From NCBI GenBank assembly GCA_020633295.1, contig JACKDW010000021.1, forward strand, positions 122,935 through 186,934: a stretch of DNA of 64,000 nucleotides, in the 5' to 3' direction. A program made the translations under genes and the position numbers. The notes below the pieces were generated by a model. It was not told the origin of the DNA. It ran no database searches and saw nothing but the letters and a program-made list of their open reading frames with translations. Of the stretch, positions 52,762 to 63,774 are shown in pieces. This DNA comes from Myxococcales bacterium (GTDB taxonomy: Bacteria; Myxococcota_A; Polyangia; Nannocystales; Nannocystaceae). Numbering within the stretch: the stretch's first letter is position 1; each line of letters opens with the position of its first letter.

Positions 52762-53853
52762 TCAGAGCGCCACGCGCAGACCGGCGCGCTCGCTGCCGTC
52801 GAGCAGCGCCGGCAGGCCGAAGGCCTCGACCGGGCCGAGCGCGCCGACGCGCGCGCACGCGCCCCGCGACAGCGACTCCGCGCCCCAGGCGAGCAGCTCG
52901 GCGGTGTAGTCGTAGGCGTTGGCGCCCACGAGCTGGACCGTCGAGAGCACCTCGCGGCCGGCGAGCGCCTGCGCGACGATGTGCGAGCCGCTGGCCTCGC
53001 GGGCCGCGACGCCGGGTCCGCGCCCGTCGCTGGTCTGCTGCAGCCGCGCGGCCGCGAGCCGCTTGACCTGCGGGATCCGGAACAGCGCGGCCTGCACCCG
53101 GCTGAGCGGCGCCATCACGTAGGAGGCGGCGCCGAACCAGCCGATGTAGACGTTGACCTCGCGCAGCCACGGGTAGCTGCGCGGGAGCGCGATGTGCTCG
53201 GAGCCGGGCACCGAGATCGCCGGCCGGCGCCGCGGGCCGACGGGGAAGCGACGCAGGCGCCGACCGCCGAACTGCTCGCGCAGGACGCCGCCCTGAAACA
53301 CCACGCCGGGCTCGAGCATGGCGAGCGCGCTCGAGGCCGCGGTCCCCTCGCTCATCGCGAAGCCGCCCTCGCCGAACACGAAGTAGCCGACGTCGACGCG
53401 CTCCGCTCGCTCGCCGACCTCCTCGAGGGCGATGGCCGCGGCGAGGTTGCCGGGCACGTAGTCGTAGCCGAAGGCGGTCAGCAGCGTAACACCGCGCGCC
53501 CGCGCCGGCCCGTCGTGGTCCTGGAACACGCGCCGGATGAACGCCGGCTCGCCGGTCGAGTCGAGGTAGTGGGCGCCGGCCTCGATCGCGGCCGCGACGA
53601 CGGGCTCCCCGAGGCGCGAGAACGGCCCGACGGTCGTGATCAGGACGTCGCCGCGCGCGAGCAGGCGCCGCAGGCTCGCGGGGTCCTCGACGTCGGCGAC
53701 GCGCGTGGTCAGCCCGCCCTCGCGGTCCGCGAGCGCGCGCAGCTTGCTGCGCGAGCGCCCGGCGATGATCGGCCGGATCCCGCGGCGGACGAGCGCCGCG
53801 ACCGTCAGCCGCCCCGTGAAGCCCGTCGCCCCGAACACAACGATTTTACCCAT
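52762..53853 (-). CDS. Saccharopine dehydrogenase-like NAD(P) oxidoreductase
   Basis: ATG 53853 gives a 363-residue protein that begins with a Rossmann nucleotide site (KIVVFGATGFTGRLTV) and continues with AGRSRSKLRAL, DVLITTVGPFSRLGEPVVAAA and HYLDSTGEPAFI, the pattern of saccharopine-dehydrogenase-like proteins related to trans-acting enoyl reductases (Mycobacterium Rv2449c-like). The partner substrate could be a lipid or polyketide intermediate. The open frame before 53853 is not meaningful. No polyketide genes are in the window, so the reaction remains open. Downstream is convergent with the 149-residue hypothetical gene. Confidence 0.8.
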   Translation of the reverse strand: MGKIVVFGATGFTGRLTVAALVRRGIRPIIAGRSRSKLRALADREGGLTTRVADVEDPASLRRLLARGDVLITTVGPFSRLGEPVVAAAIEAGAHYLDSTGEPAFIRRVFQDHDGPARARGVTLLTAFGYDYVPGNLAAAIALEEVGERAERVDVGYFVFGEGGFAMSEGTAASSALAMLEPGVVFQGGVLREQFGGRRLRRFPVGPRRRPAISVPGSEHIALPRSYPWLREVNVYIGWFGAASYVMAPLSRVQAALFRIPQVKRLAAARLQQTSDGRGPGVAAREASGSHIVAQALAGREVLSTVQLVGANAYDYTAELLAWGAESLSRGACARVGALGPVEAFGLPALLDGSERAGLRVAL

Positions 53854-54033
53854 GGCCTCTGGTCTCCTCCGCGCGCCGGCAGTTGTACACCCACGCGCGC
53901 GCGCGTGCGTGTACATGTTCGGCGCTCGGACCCCGAAGGACGGCGCGTCGTTTCGCCGCAGCGGCGCGCTCGCGAGGCGCTTCGCCACGCGTGACGTCAC
54001 GCGGGTGTCGCTCGCCCCTCACGGGCGCTGACG

Positions 54034-54039
54034 TATACT
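54034..54039 (+). promoter_or_regulatory. TATACT -10-like element for the histidine-kinase gene
   Basis: TATACT, 7 nt, then ATC 54047, which is in frame with the kinase. Confidence 0.4.
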
Positions 54040-54046
54040 GGCCCGC

Positions 54047-55474
54047 ATCGCGCCGTTCTCCCCATCGCCGTCGGAGGAGCTGCTCCGCGAGGCGCTCCTC
54101 GACCTCGAGCGCGCCCGCGAGCTCGAGCTCGCGCGCCGGCGAGAGACCGAGCAGCTGTTACATGGCCTAAAGGCCATCACCGACGCGGCGCCGGGCGAGA
54201 TCTTCGACGCGCTGGTCGCCGCGCTGGGCGAGCTGGTCGAGCTCGAGGGCGCGTTCATCGTCGTGTTCGACGACGACGACCTCGGCGCCGTGCCGTCGGC
54301 CTCCCACCGCGGCTTCCGGGGCGTGCGCTGGGAGCTCGACGCCGCGTTCCGTCGCGCGCTCGCGCGGCGCTCGACCACGCTCTTCGACGTCGCCGAGCTG
54401 CGGAGCTGGCGCGGCAACCTCGGCTGCCTGCCGCTGCCGGTGCGCTCGGCGCTGCTCGGCGGGATCGTCACGCCCCAGCTGCGCGCGGTGCTCGTGTGCA
54501 CGCACTCGCGGCCCGCGTTCTTCACGCGCGCGCACGCGCGCGTGCTCCGATCGTTCTCGCCGATCGCCACCCAGGCGCTCTTGCGGATCCACGCGCGCGA
54601 GCGCGAGCGCGCGCTGCTCGAGCAGGCCCGCTGGACCAACCTCCGCCTGCGCCGCGAGATCGGCGAGCGCATCGCCGCCGAGCGCCAGCTCCAGCAGCGC
54701 CAGGTCGCGCTGATCCAGGGCGAGGAGCTGAGCACGCTCGCGCGCGTCATCTCGGGCATCGCCCACGAGCTCGAGCGCCCGGTCGACTTCATCATCGAGA
54801 CCCACGACACGATCCAGGCGCGCGTCGCCACGCTGCAGAGCGTCCTGCGCGAGCACGCGAGCGCGCTCGACCCGGCCGCGCGCGAGCACATCGGCGCGCT
54901 GTTCGAGGATCTCCACGACCTCGCGGTCCGCCACGACCGCGGGACCGCGCGCGTGTCGGGCTTCCTGCGCACGCTCGCCGTGGCCGCGCGCAAGGGGGGC
55001 GACGGCGCGTTCCGGCGCGCCGCGATCGACGACGTGATCCGCGAGAGCCTGACGATCACGCGCCCGCGCTGGAGCCGTCTGACGATCACGCACCGCCCGT
55101 CGAACCTCGACGTCGAGTGCCGCCCGCTCGAGCTGACGCAGGCGCTCATGAACCTCATCGACCTGGCCGCCGACGCCGCCTGCAGCGCCCGCGGCGAGCG
55201 AGAGGCGCGCGTGGCGATCGAGTCCGCGCTCGACGAGGACGACCTCGTCATCCGCGTCTCCGACAACAGCGGGCGCCTCGCGGACGAGGCCTGGGCGGGC
55301 ATCTACTTCGACCCGCGCGCGCCCGCGCCAGGCCGCGGCCGCCTGCCCCTCGCGATCTCGCGCAACATCGCGGTCGAGCACCGCGGCGCGCTCGACTGCG
55401 AGGCCTCGGCCGAGGGCACCCGCTTCACGCTGCGGCTGCCTCGAAGGCAAGCTCGGGCCGACGCCCGCGCGTGA
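54047..55474 (+). CDS. GAF/histidine-kinase-like protein, probably non-ATG start
   Basis: The first usable GTG is 54263, but sensible in-frame sequence begins before it: helical EELLREALLDLERARELELARR, then LKAITDAAPGEIFDALVAALGELVELEGAF, so the start must be further up. ATC 54047 lies 7 nt after TATACT. The protein (up to 475 residues) has a GAF-like sensor, a coiled coil, an H box VISGIAHELERPVDF (His about 240) and a HATPase-like end. The N box (LMNLIDLAADAA) lacks the usual Asn of NA, and the G1 box is VSDNSGRL, so ATP binding may be weak; this could be a pseudokinase. A response regulator is not adjacent. Confidence 0.65.
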   Translation: MAPFSPSPSEELLREALLDLERARELELARRRETEQLLHGLKAITDAAPGEIFDALVAALGELVELEGAFIVVFDDDDLGAVPSASHRGFRGVRWELDAAFRRALARRSTTLFDVAELRSWRGNLGCLPLPVRSALLGGIVTPQLRAVLVCTHSRPAFFTRAHARVLRSFSPIATQALLRIHARERERALLEQARWTNLRLRREIGERIAAERQLQQRQVALIQGEELSTLARVISGIAHELERPVDFIIETHDTIQARVATLQSVLREHASALDPAAREHIGALFEDLHDLAVRHDRGTARVSGFLRTLAVAARKGGDGAFRRAAIDDVIRESLTITRPRWSRLTITHRPSNLDVECRPLELTQALMNLIDLAADAACSARGEREARVAIESALDEDDLVIRVSDNSGRLADEAWAGIYFDPRAPAPGRGRLPLAISRNIAVEHRGALDCEASAEGTRFTLRLPRRQARADARA

Positions 55475-55617
55475 GCGATCACGGCGCGTCCGGGCAGCGG
55501 TCGCCTGCGTCATCCTGGAGCTCGCGCGGCACAGCGCGGTCCAGAGCGACCACCACGCCAGGCCCAGGGCGCACCCGATCGCCACGCCCGGCCGGTCCCC
55601 GCGCCGGCGACAGCCTG

Positions 55618-56511
55618 TCAGGCGTCGGTCGGCCGCGGCTGGACCTGATCGCGCCCGCCCTCCTTGGCCGCGTAGAGCTGGCGATCGGCGGCCGCGAGCA
55701 GCTCCTCCGCGTCCATGCTCAGCTCGAATTCCGCGACGCCCACGGAGACCGTGACGGGCACGACGCCCTTGCGGGTCGAGACCCCGCGCTTCGCGATCAG
55801 CCGGCGGATGCGATCGCAGGAGGCGACCGCGTTGCGCAGGCTCGTCTCCGGCAGCAGCAGCGCGAACTCCTCGCCGCCGTAGCGCGCGAACACGTCGCCG
55901 CTGCGGACGCGCGGCGTGACCGCGACCGCGAGCTCGCGCAGCACCGTGTCCCCCGCGACATGTCCGTAGTCGTCGTTGATGCGCTTGAAGCGATCGACGT
56001 CGAACAGCGCGACGCACAGCGACGCGCGCGAGCGACGGGCGCGCGCGAGGTCCCGCGCGAGCGCCTGGTCGAACGCGCGCCGGTTGGGCAGCCCCGTGAG
56101 CGGGTCCTCGACCGCCATGCGGTAGGCGGCCTCGATGAACTGCAGCTCGATCGCGTCGCCGGCGAGGAACTTGAGGATCGTGTCGCCGACGCGCAGCTGA
56201 CAGCCCGAGCGCAGCGGCGCGCGGCGGATCGACGCGTTGTCGAGGTACGTGCCGTTCTTCGAGTCGTGGTCGACGACGACCCACTCGTTCGCGCCCGCGG
56301 GCTCGATCTGACAGTGACGACGCGACACGCAGTCCGCGTCGAGCACGAGCGAGTTGCGCTGGTCACGGCCGATCGTCAGCGTCCCGTCGAGCTGCAGCCG
56401 GTGCCCGTAGTACGGCCCGTCGGGCGGGTAGATCACGAGCAGGCAGCCGTCGGCCGGCTCGCGCGGGCGCACCGGCGCCGCGCGGGTGCGCGTCGAGACG
56501 TCCGCGGTCAC
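55618..56511 (-). CDS. FHA-GGDEF diguanylate cyclase
   Basis: The 297-residue protein has an FHA domain (about 40-115: TLTIGRDQRNSLVLD, CVSRRHCQI, SKNGTYLD) that binds phosphothreonine peptides, followed by a GGDEF domain with an intact active site GGEEF (212-216) and an RxxD inhibitory site RSGD (203-206), so it should make c-di-GMP under product inhibition. No membrane segment is present. The FHA domain suggests control by one of the Ser/Thr kinases of this window. GTG 56511 has a GGAGG ribosome site 8 nt upstream. The PilZ protein at 20874 is a possible reader of its product. Confidence 0.9.
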   Translation of the reverse strand: MTADVSTRTRAAPVRPREPADGCLLVIYPPDGPYYGHRLQLDGTLTIGRDQRNSLVLDADCVSRRHCQIEPAGANEWVVVDHDSKNGTYLDNASIRRAPLRSGCQLRVGDTILKFLAGDAIELQFIEAAYRMAVEDPLTGLPNRRAFDQALARDLARARRSRASLCVALFDVDRFKRINDDYGHVAGDTVLRELAVAVTPRVRSGDVFARYGGEEFALLLPETSLRNAVASCDRIRRLIAKRGVSTRKGVVPVTVSVGVAEFELSMDAEELLAAADRQLYAAKEGGRDQVQPRPTDA

Positions 56512-56884
56512 GTCGCGCGCCTCCGGCCAGCGGCCTCTGCTGCGTCCAGGCGAAGCATCTCTGTCACGTCCGCGCCGCGCGACCCTATCGCCGGCGACGT
56601 CTCGCAGACGGGAGGATAGCCGCGGCCGCGCGCGCCGGCAAATGAGGTCTCGAGGCCCCGCGGTGCCCGCCCGACACAGATATACATGTCTTACGGGTCA
56701 TATCCGCTCGCGCGCGCGGCTCCCCGACGGTCGGCGCGCCCGCGCGGCGCGCCTCGACACGCGGGGGTCGATCGATGATAGTGGCGTTCCTTCGGCGCCC
56801 GGCGCCACGGAGCATCACTTGGGAGTACAAGCAACCCGCCCCCCCGAGGCTGACGACGCGAGCGCGTCTCCCCCCCGCCCGCGC
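56512..56884. other. Divergent 373-bp gap
   Basis: Between the FHA-GGDEF and TauE/SafE-like genes. It contains ATACATGTCTTACGGGTCAT (about 56691-56710), which matches the recurring element, and no credible gene. Confidence 0.5.
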
Positions 56885-57841
<957 letters not shown>

Positions 57842-57906
57842 GCCGCCCGCGCGCCGCCGGGCGACCGGCGCGAGACCGCGCGGCGACCGGCGGCCCCGCA
57901 GTGCAG

Positions 57907-57912
57907 TACCCT
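57907..57912 (+). promoter_or_regulatory. TANNNT -10-like element for the 57921 gene
   Basis: TACCCT, 8 nt, ATG 57921. Confidence 0.4.
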
Positions 57913-57920
57913 TCGAGCTT

Positions 57921-58541
57921 ATGGACTCGACGCGCGCGCCCGACCAGCTCTACCGCATCGTGCTGACGGGCGGCCCCGGCGGCGGCAAGACGACGGCCGC
58001 CGACCTGCTGCGGCGCGAGCTCGGCGAGCGCGTGGTCGTCGTGCCCGAGTCCGCGACGATGCTGTTCTCCGGCGGCTTCCCGCGCGACGACGCGCCGCAC
58101 GCCCGGCGCTCGATCCAGCGCGCCATCTATCACGTGCAGCGCAACCTCGAGGACCTGCAGTCGAAGCGCTTCCCGGACCGCGTGCTGCTGTGTGATCGCG
58201 GGACGATCGACGGCGCCGCGTACTGGCCGTCGCCCGACCCGCTCGACTTCTTCTCGGACCTCGGCACGAGCCTCGAGGCCGAGCTGCAGCGCTACGACGC
58301 GGTGCTGTTCTTTGAGACAGCCGCGGTCGGCGGCCTCTCGATCGAGACCGGCAACCCGGTGCGCGTCGAGAGCAACACCGAGGCGGTCGCGCTCGACAAG
58401 CGCCTGCGCGGGCTGTGGAGCAAGCACCCCGCGTTCGTGCACATCCACCACAACCACTCGTTCATGGCCAAGCTGTTCGAAGGGCTGCACGTGCTCGGGG
58501 AGCTGATCAACGGCTACGATCGCCGCCGCGCGCGGGGCTGA
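57921..58541 (+). CDS. AAA_28-type ATP-binding protein
   Basis: The 206-residue protein has Walker A TGGPGGGKTTAADLL (17-25), VVPESATMLFSGGFPRDD, FPDRVLLCDRGTIDGAAYWP and a nucleoside-kinase-like layout. It fits the AAA_28 group of small P-loop proteins (related to NadR/thymidylate-kinase-like enzymes) that may phosphorylate a nucleoside or a sugar. Asp in LLCDRG is the likely Walker B acidic residue. There is no signal peptide. Function remains open; it is convergent with the repeat lipoprotein gene, 3 bp between stops. Confidence 0.8.
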   Translation: MDSTRAPDQLYRIVLTGGPGGGKTTAADLLRRELGERVVVVPESATMLFSGGFPRDDAPHARRSIQRAIYHVQRNLEDLQSKRFPDRVLLCDRGTIDGAAYWPSPDPLDFFSDLGTSLEAELQRYDAVLFFETAAVGGLSIETGNPVRVESNTEAVALDKRLRGLWSKHPAFVHIHHNHSFMAKLFEGLHVLGELINGYDRRRARG

Positions 58542-58544
58542 CGG

Positions 58545-59125
58545 TCAGCGCCGCGAGAGCGCCTCGAGGGTCTGCCGCGCCCGCGGGAGGCGCTCGAGGT
58601 CCGCCTCCGGGTGTTCGGCGTAGCGCCGCAAGAGCGCCGCGCCCTCGCGCCGCTCCTCGGCGTCCTCGGAGCCCGTCAGCAGCATGCCGAGGTTGAACAG
58701 CAGCGCGGGCGGGAGCGCCTCGTCGTCCGCCCCGGCCGCGGCCTTCGGTCGGCCGTGGCGCAGGCGCTCGTGCGCGACCACGGCCGCGCGAAACGCCCGC
58801 TCGGCGGCCGCGCGCTCGCCGAGCCGCGCGCTCGCGACCCCGAGCCCGAGCAGCGCCTCGTAGCGCAGCGCCGGTGAATTCGCGTGGGCCGCCCGTTCGA
58901 AGCGCACGCGCGCGCCCGCGTCGTCGTGTACACGCAGGAGCGCCTCGCCCCACGCCAACCACGCCGGGTAGTACTCGGGGTCCCGCGCAAGCGCGGACTC
59001 GTAGTACTCGCCGCCGCGGGAGGGATCGCGGCGCGCGTAGGACACCCGGGCGCAGACGGTCGCCAGGCTCGCGCTCTCGATCTTGCGCTGCCGACACAGC
59101 AGGTCGGCGAACTTCGAGATCGGAG
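58545..59125 (-). CDS. TPR-like lipoprotein, C-terminal part of frameshifted gene
   Basis: This frame continues the repeat protein after the break: ISKFADLLCRQRKIESASLATVC, then RGGEYYESALARDPEYYPAWLAWGEALLRV (from about 58990 leftwards), and further helical repeats (LGLGVASARLGERAAAERAFRAAVV) ending LPRARQTLEALSRR. These are tetratricopeptide-like pairs, which bind proteins. GTG 59045 would permit separate translation, but sense begins further upstream, so it is the C-terminus of the lipoprotein encoded at 59110-59691. Confidence 0.65.
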
Positions 59126-59691
59126 GGCCGCGAGGCCGCGCGCAGCAGGTACAGCAGCACCATGCCCGCGAGCGCGCGCTCCTCCGACTCCTCCTCCGTC
59201 AGCGCGCTGCGCAGCTGCGCCTGCGCGGCCGCGAAGCGCTCCGGCGTGCGCTCGCGGCGGTACGCCTCGAGCTCCAGGACCGCGAGGCCGGCGTAGCGCG
59301 CGACCTCGGCGCGCTCGAGCTCTTGGAGCCGCTCGCGCGCCTCGTCCTCGCGCCCGAACTGCACGCCGAGCTCGGCCAGCTCCACCGCGTCGTCGAAGCT
59401 CCGCGAGCGACGCAGTCGCGCCGCGCTGTCGGCGATCGCCCAGGCCGCCTCGCCGCAGTAGACCCAGGCGTCGAAGCGCCCGGCGTCGGGCGTCCGCTCG
59501 CACACACAAGGGGTCTCACAGGACAGGCTCGACGCGGGCGCGGGCAAGAGCGTCGTCGGCGTCTCGACGTCGAGCTGCCCCTTCCGCGACGCGCAGGCGA
59601 GCGCGCTCACCAGCGCCAGCGAGAGCGCCCACGCCCCTCGCCCGCGGCGCGACGCCGTCGCCCGCGAACCCGTCGAGCCGACTCCTCGCAC
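59110..59691 (-). CDS. TPR-like lipoprotein, N-terminal part of frameshifted gene
   Basis: GTG 59691 follows TAGCCT by 8 nt and gives a basic start and lipobox (SALAC) about 28 residues in. The mature part has a short Cys pair (CETPCVCE), then helical repeats (AAWAIADSAARLRRS, VELAELGVQFGREDEARERL, AQAQLRSALTEEESEERALAG) up to LLYLLRAASRP near 59130; beyond that this frame is noise while a different frame resumes the repeats. The whole protein was about 380 residues. It probably acts in the envelope as an assembly or scaffolding lipoprotein. Confidence 0.62.
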
Positions 59692-59699
59692 GCCCGCGC

Positions 59700-59705
59700 A
59701 GGCTA
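59700..59705 (-). promoter_or_regulatory. TANNNT -10-like element for the 59691 gene
   Basis: Minus strand: TAGCCT, 8 nt, GTG 59691. Confidence 0.35.
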
Positions 59706-59759
59706 CCACGGGCGCCGCGCGGGTTCCCGCGACCGCGCTCGCCGTGATACGCCCGCGGT

Positions 59760-61844
<2,085 letters not shown>

Positions 61845-62493
61845 GCGCGCGGTCACGCGCCGGCGCGGTCACGCGCGTCTCGAGTCGTCGTCGGCGCAAT
61901 TGAACGCCGCCCCCGCGTCATTCTCTCCGAGCGGGGTCCCCAGCGCCCGCGCTATGGACCGCTCAGGACGACATCGCCGCGCCGCGCCGCCCGGAGTCGA
62001 CGACGCCGTCGCCGCCGTCGTCGCGCTCGACGAGTCGTCGCGCGGGCCGCCCCGCGCCGCGTCGCTCGAGCGGCGCGACGAGGCACCGGCGCGCCCGCGG
62101 GCTAGAGCCGGCGCGCGCGAGAATATGCCTAACGACCTGTCTCGTCGCTCGCGCCGACGCGCCCGAGCGCGTCGACGCTCCGAGCGCGGGCGCGGACCCG
62201 TGCGCCCTCGAGCGACGCGGCGCACCGGCGCGAGAGCACGGTCGCGCGGCGGCGAGCGGGCGAGAGCGCCGCCGTCGCCCGCCGCCGCGCCGCGAGCACA
62301 TCAACATGTCCTAATAGCCAGCCATTAACGCGACGTGACGCGCGGCGAGGCGTGTGGGCGCGGGCGCGAGCGCGCCAGACCCTGCACCACCGAGCGCGAC
62401 GAGACCGCGCGCGCCGGAGATTTTTCTCCGCGACCGCAATTGGTTCTCGCCGCCCACGCATATCTCCCACGAGAGACAGACCGGGAGACCACA
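61845..62493. other. 649-bp stretch without a credible gene
   Basis: Open frames here are Arg-rich and low in sense on both strands. It contains two copies of the recurring element, GACCTGTCTCGT (about 62134-62145) and AACATGTCCTAATAG (about 62305-62319). The promoter of the ADYC gene should lie in its last 150 bp, but I see no clear hexamer pair. Confidence 0.5.
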
Positions 62494-63462
62494 ATGAGCA
62501 GCATCCACACGTTCGCCAAGGCCCTCAAGACCGCCGCCATCATCACCCTCGCCGTGACCGCGTGCGATCACGAGCAGGAGGAGTTCGCGCTGTCCGACGC
62601 CGAGGCGATCGAGCAGCGCGACGGCCCGGGCGACGGCGTGATCTTCAACACCAACGTCGCCGACGGCGAGGCGTTCTCGCGGGTTCACTACGACTCCAAC
62701 GACGTGGGCTACGTCGGCGCCTGGATCGAGGAGATCAGGCTCAGCGACGGCACGCTCGTGCAGGGCATCGACATCGTCAACGGGCGCCTGACCGGCACCG
62801 CCTACGTCTGGCCCGGGATCGTCCCCGTGTCCGACCTCGACTTCATCGACTCGGAGTGGACCATCGCGATCTTCGCGTTCCCCAGCTACAAGGAGGTCAA
62901 CCTCAAGCTGACCGCGTACGCCAAGGACGGCAACGTCGGCTACTGGGACCACATGAAGTTCATCGACCTGGCGACGAACCAGCCGACCTGCTCGGACGAG
63001 GGGTCGCTCGTCAACAAGCGCTGGGTGCACCTGTTCGACGACTTCGCGGTCGACGAGCAAACCGGCGACGTCACCTCCGCGACGGGCGCGGTGACCTTCG
63101 CGTGCCGCAACGGCGCCATGGGCAAGTCCCTCGCCATGGGCTGGTCCCCGTACCGCCCGCAGAACGGCCGCAACCGCTACGAGGCGGGCATCCGCGCGAT
63201 CCGTGCCGACTACTGCGGCACCGGCGAGTCCTTCACGGTCGCGGGGACGCCGATCGACGTCGCGGATGACCTCGGGATCACGTCGTTCTCGAACCCTGGC
63301 GCCGCGACCGAGGCGGGCTATCACGAGGGCGGCGCGAGCTGCATCAGCGCCTCCACGGCCCGAGACGGCGGGGCGCTCCCAAGCTGCACGAACGGCCTCC
63401 CCGCGTGCCCCGCGAACCCGCTGAACGACCCGGGCGCGCTGATCGGCGTCAAGCTCCCGTAG
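62494..63462 (+). CDS. ADYC-domain lipoprotein
   Basis: ATG 62494 has a GGGAGA site 8 nt upstream and yields a 322-residue product with a lipoprotein-type signal (IITLAVTAC, Cys about 24). The domain contains the family-naming ADYC block (IRADYCGTGESFTVAGTPIDV), with a preceding AMGWSPYRP segment and paired cysteines (CSDEG, FACRNG, CISAS, CTNGLPAC). ADYC-domain proteins occur in myxobacteria and are of unknown function, presumably surface or secreted. A 159-bp N-terminal extension is open but has no signal. It is followed by a strong hairpin terminator. Confidence 0.8.
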   Translation: MSSIHTFAKALKTAAIITLAVTACDHEQEEFALSDAEAIEQRDGPGDGVIFNTNVADGEAFSRVHYDSNDVGYVGAWIEEIRLSDGTLVQGIDIVNGRLTGTAYVWPGIVPVSDLDFIDSEWTIAIFAFPSYKEVNLKLTAYAKDGNVGYWDHMKFIDLATNQPTCSDEGSLVNKRWVHLFDDFAVDEQTGDVTSATGAVTFACRNGAMGKSLAMGWSPYRPQNGRNRYEAGIRAIRADYCGTGESFTVAGTPIDVADDLGITSFSNPGAATEAGYHEGGASCISASTARDGGALPSCTNGLPACPANPLNDPGALIGVKLP

Positions 63463-63480
63463 GCGCGGACGCGCCGGCGC

Positions 63481-63505
63481 GCCACCTGCCAACGCGGCAG
63501 GTGGC
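63481..63505 (+). terminator. Hairpin terminator after the ADYC gene
   Basis: GCCACCTGCC, AACGC, GGCAGGTGGC: a perfect 10-bp stem 18 bp past the stop, followed by CGCTTCC. Confidence 0.65.
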
Positions 63506-63563
63506 CGCTTCCTGCGGCGCGCGCACGACGTCCGCGCGCGCGGCCTGATGAGCGCCGCAAAAC

Positions 63564-63579
63564 ATGACCATTAAGTCAT
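63564..63579. promoter_or_regulatory. ATGAC-n6-GTCAT dyad upstream of the last kinase
   Basis: An AT-rich dyad (CATTAA centre) about 150 bp before the leader ORF at 63730. Confidence 0.3.
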
Positions 63580-63678
63580 ATTACATCGTTCAGCCCCGGC
63601 CGCCGTCAGACGAGCGCGCGGTCGCGACAGAGCGCGTCTCGACGGCGCGACCGTACCGCTTCACGCCGTTCGCAAAAC

Positions 63679-63694
63679 CTGTCGCTTCAGACAG
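63679..63694. promoter_or_regulatory. CTGTC-n6-GACAG dyad upstream of the last kinase
   Basis: Arms CTGTC and GACAG around GCTTCA; part of AACCTGTCGCTTC, a variant of the recurring element, 23 bp before TACATT. Confidence 0.35.
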
Positions 63695-63716
63695 AACGGG
63701 TAATCCGTGATCATGC

Positions 63717-63722
63717 TACATT
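63717..63722 (+). promoter_or_regulatory. TANNNT -10-like element before leader ORF
   Basis: TACATT, 7 nt, ATG 63730. Confidence 0.4.
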
Positions 63723-63729
63723 CGCCGCG

Positions 63730-63774
63730 ATGTACGTGGCGGTGGAGGTCGAGCGCGACGGCGGTGCGCGGTGA
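63730..63774 (+). CDS. 14-codon leader ORF coupled to kinase
   Basis: ATG 63730 opens 14 codons (MYVAVEVERDGGAR) closed by TGA 63772-63774, which overlaps the GTG start of the kinase at 63771 (GTGA). ATG 63730 has the -10-like TACATT 7 nt upstream, so the leader would be translated from the transcript start and hand ribosomes to the kinase. It may be a real short peptide, a coupling leader, or a remnant of an in-frame N-terminus. Confidence 0.35.
   Translation: MYVAVEVERDGGAR

Noticed and set aside
52981..53994. 337-codon plus-strand frame opposite the saccharopine-dehydrogenase-like gene
   Set aside because: Shadow of a gene with a clear Rossmann motif on the minus strand.
54155..54180. 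ATGGCC-TAAA-GGCCAT inverted repeat
   Set aside because: It lies inside coherent coding sequence of the histidine-kinase-like gene, so symmetry is probably incidental.
61900..62328. 142-codon plus-strand frame between the CocE-type and ADYC genes
   Set aside because: Arg-rich, no signal, motif or ribosome site; base pattern resembles noncoding GC-rich DNA.
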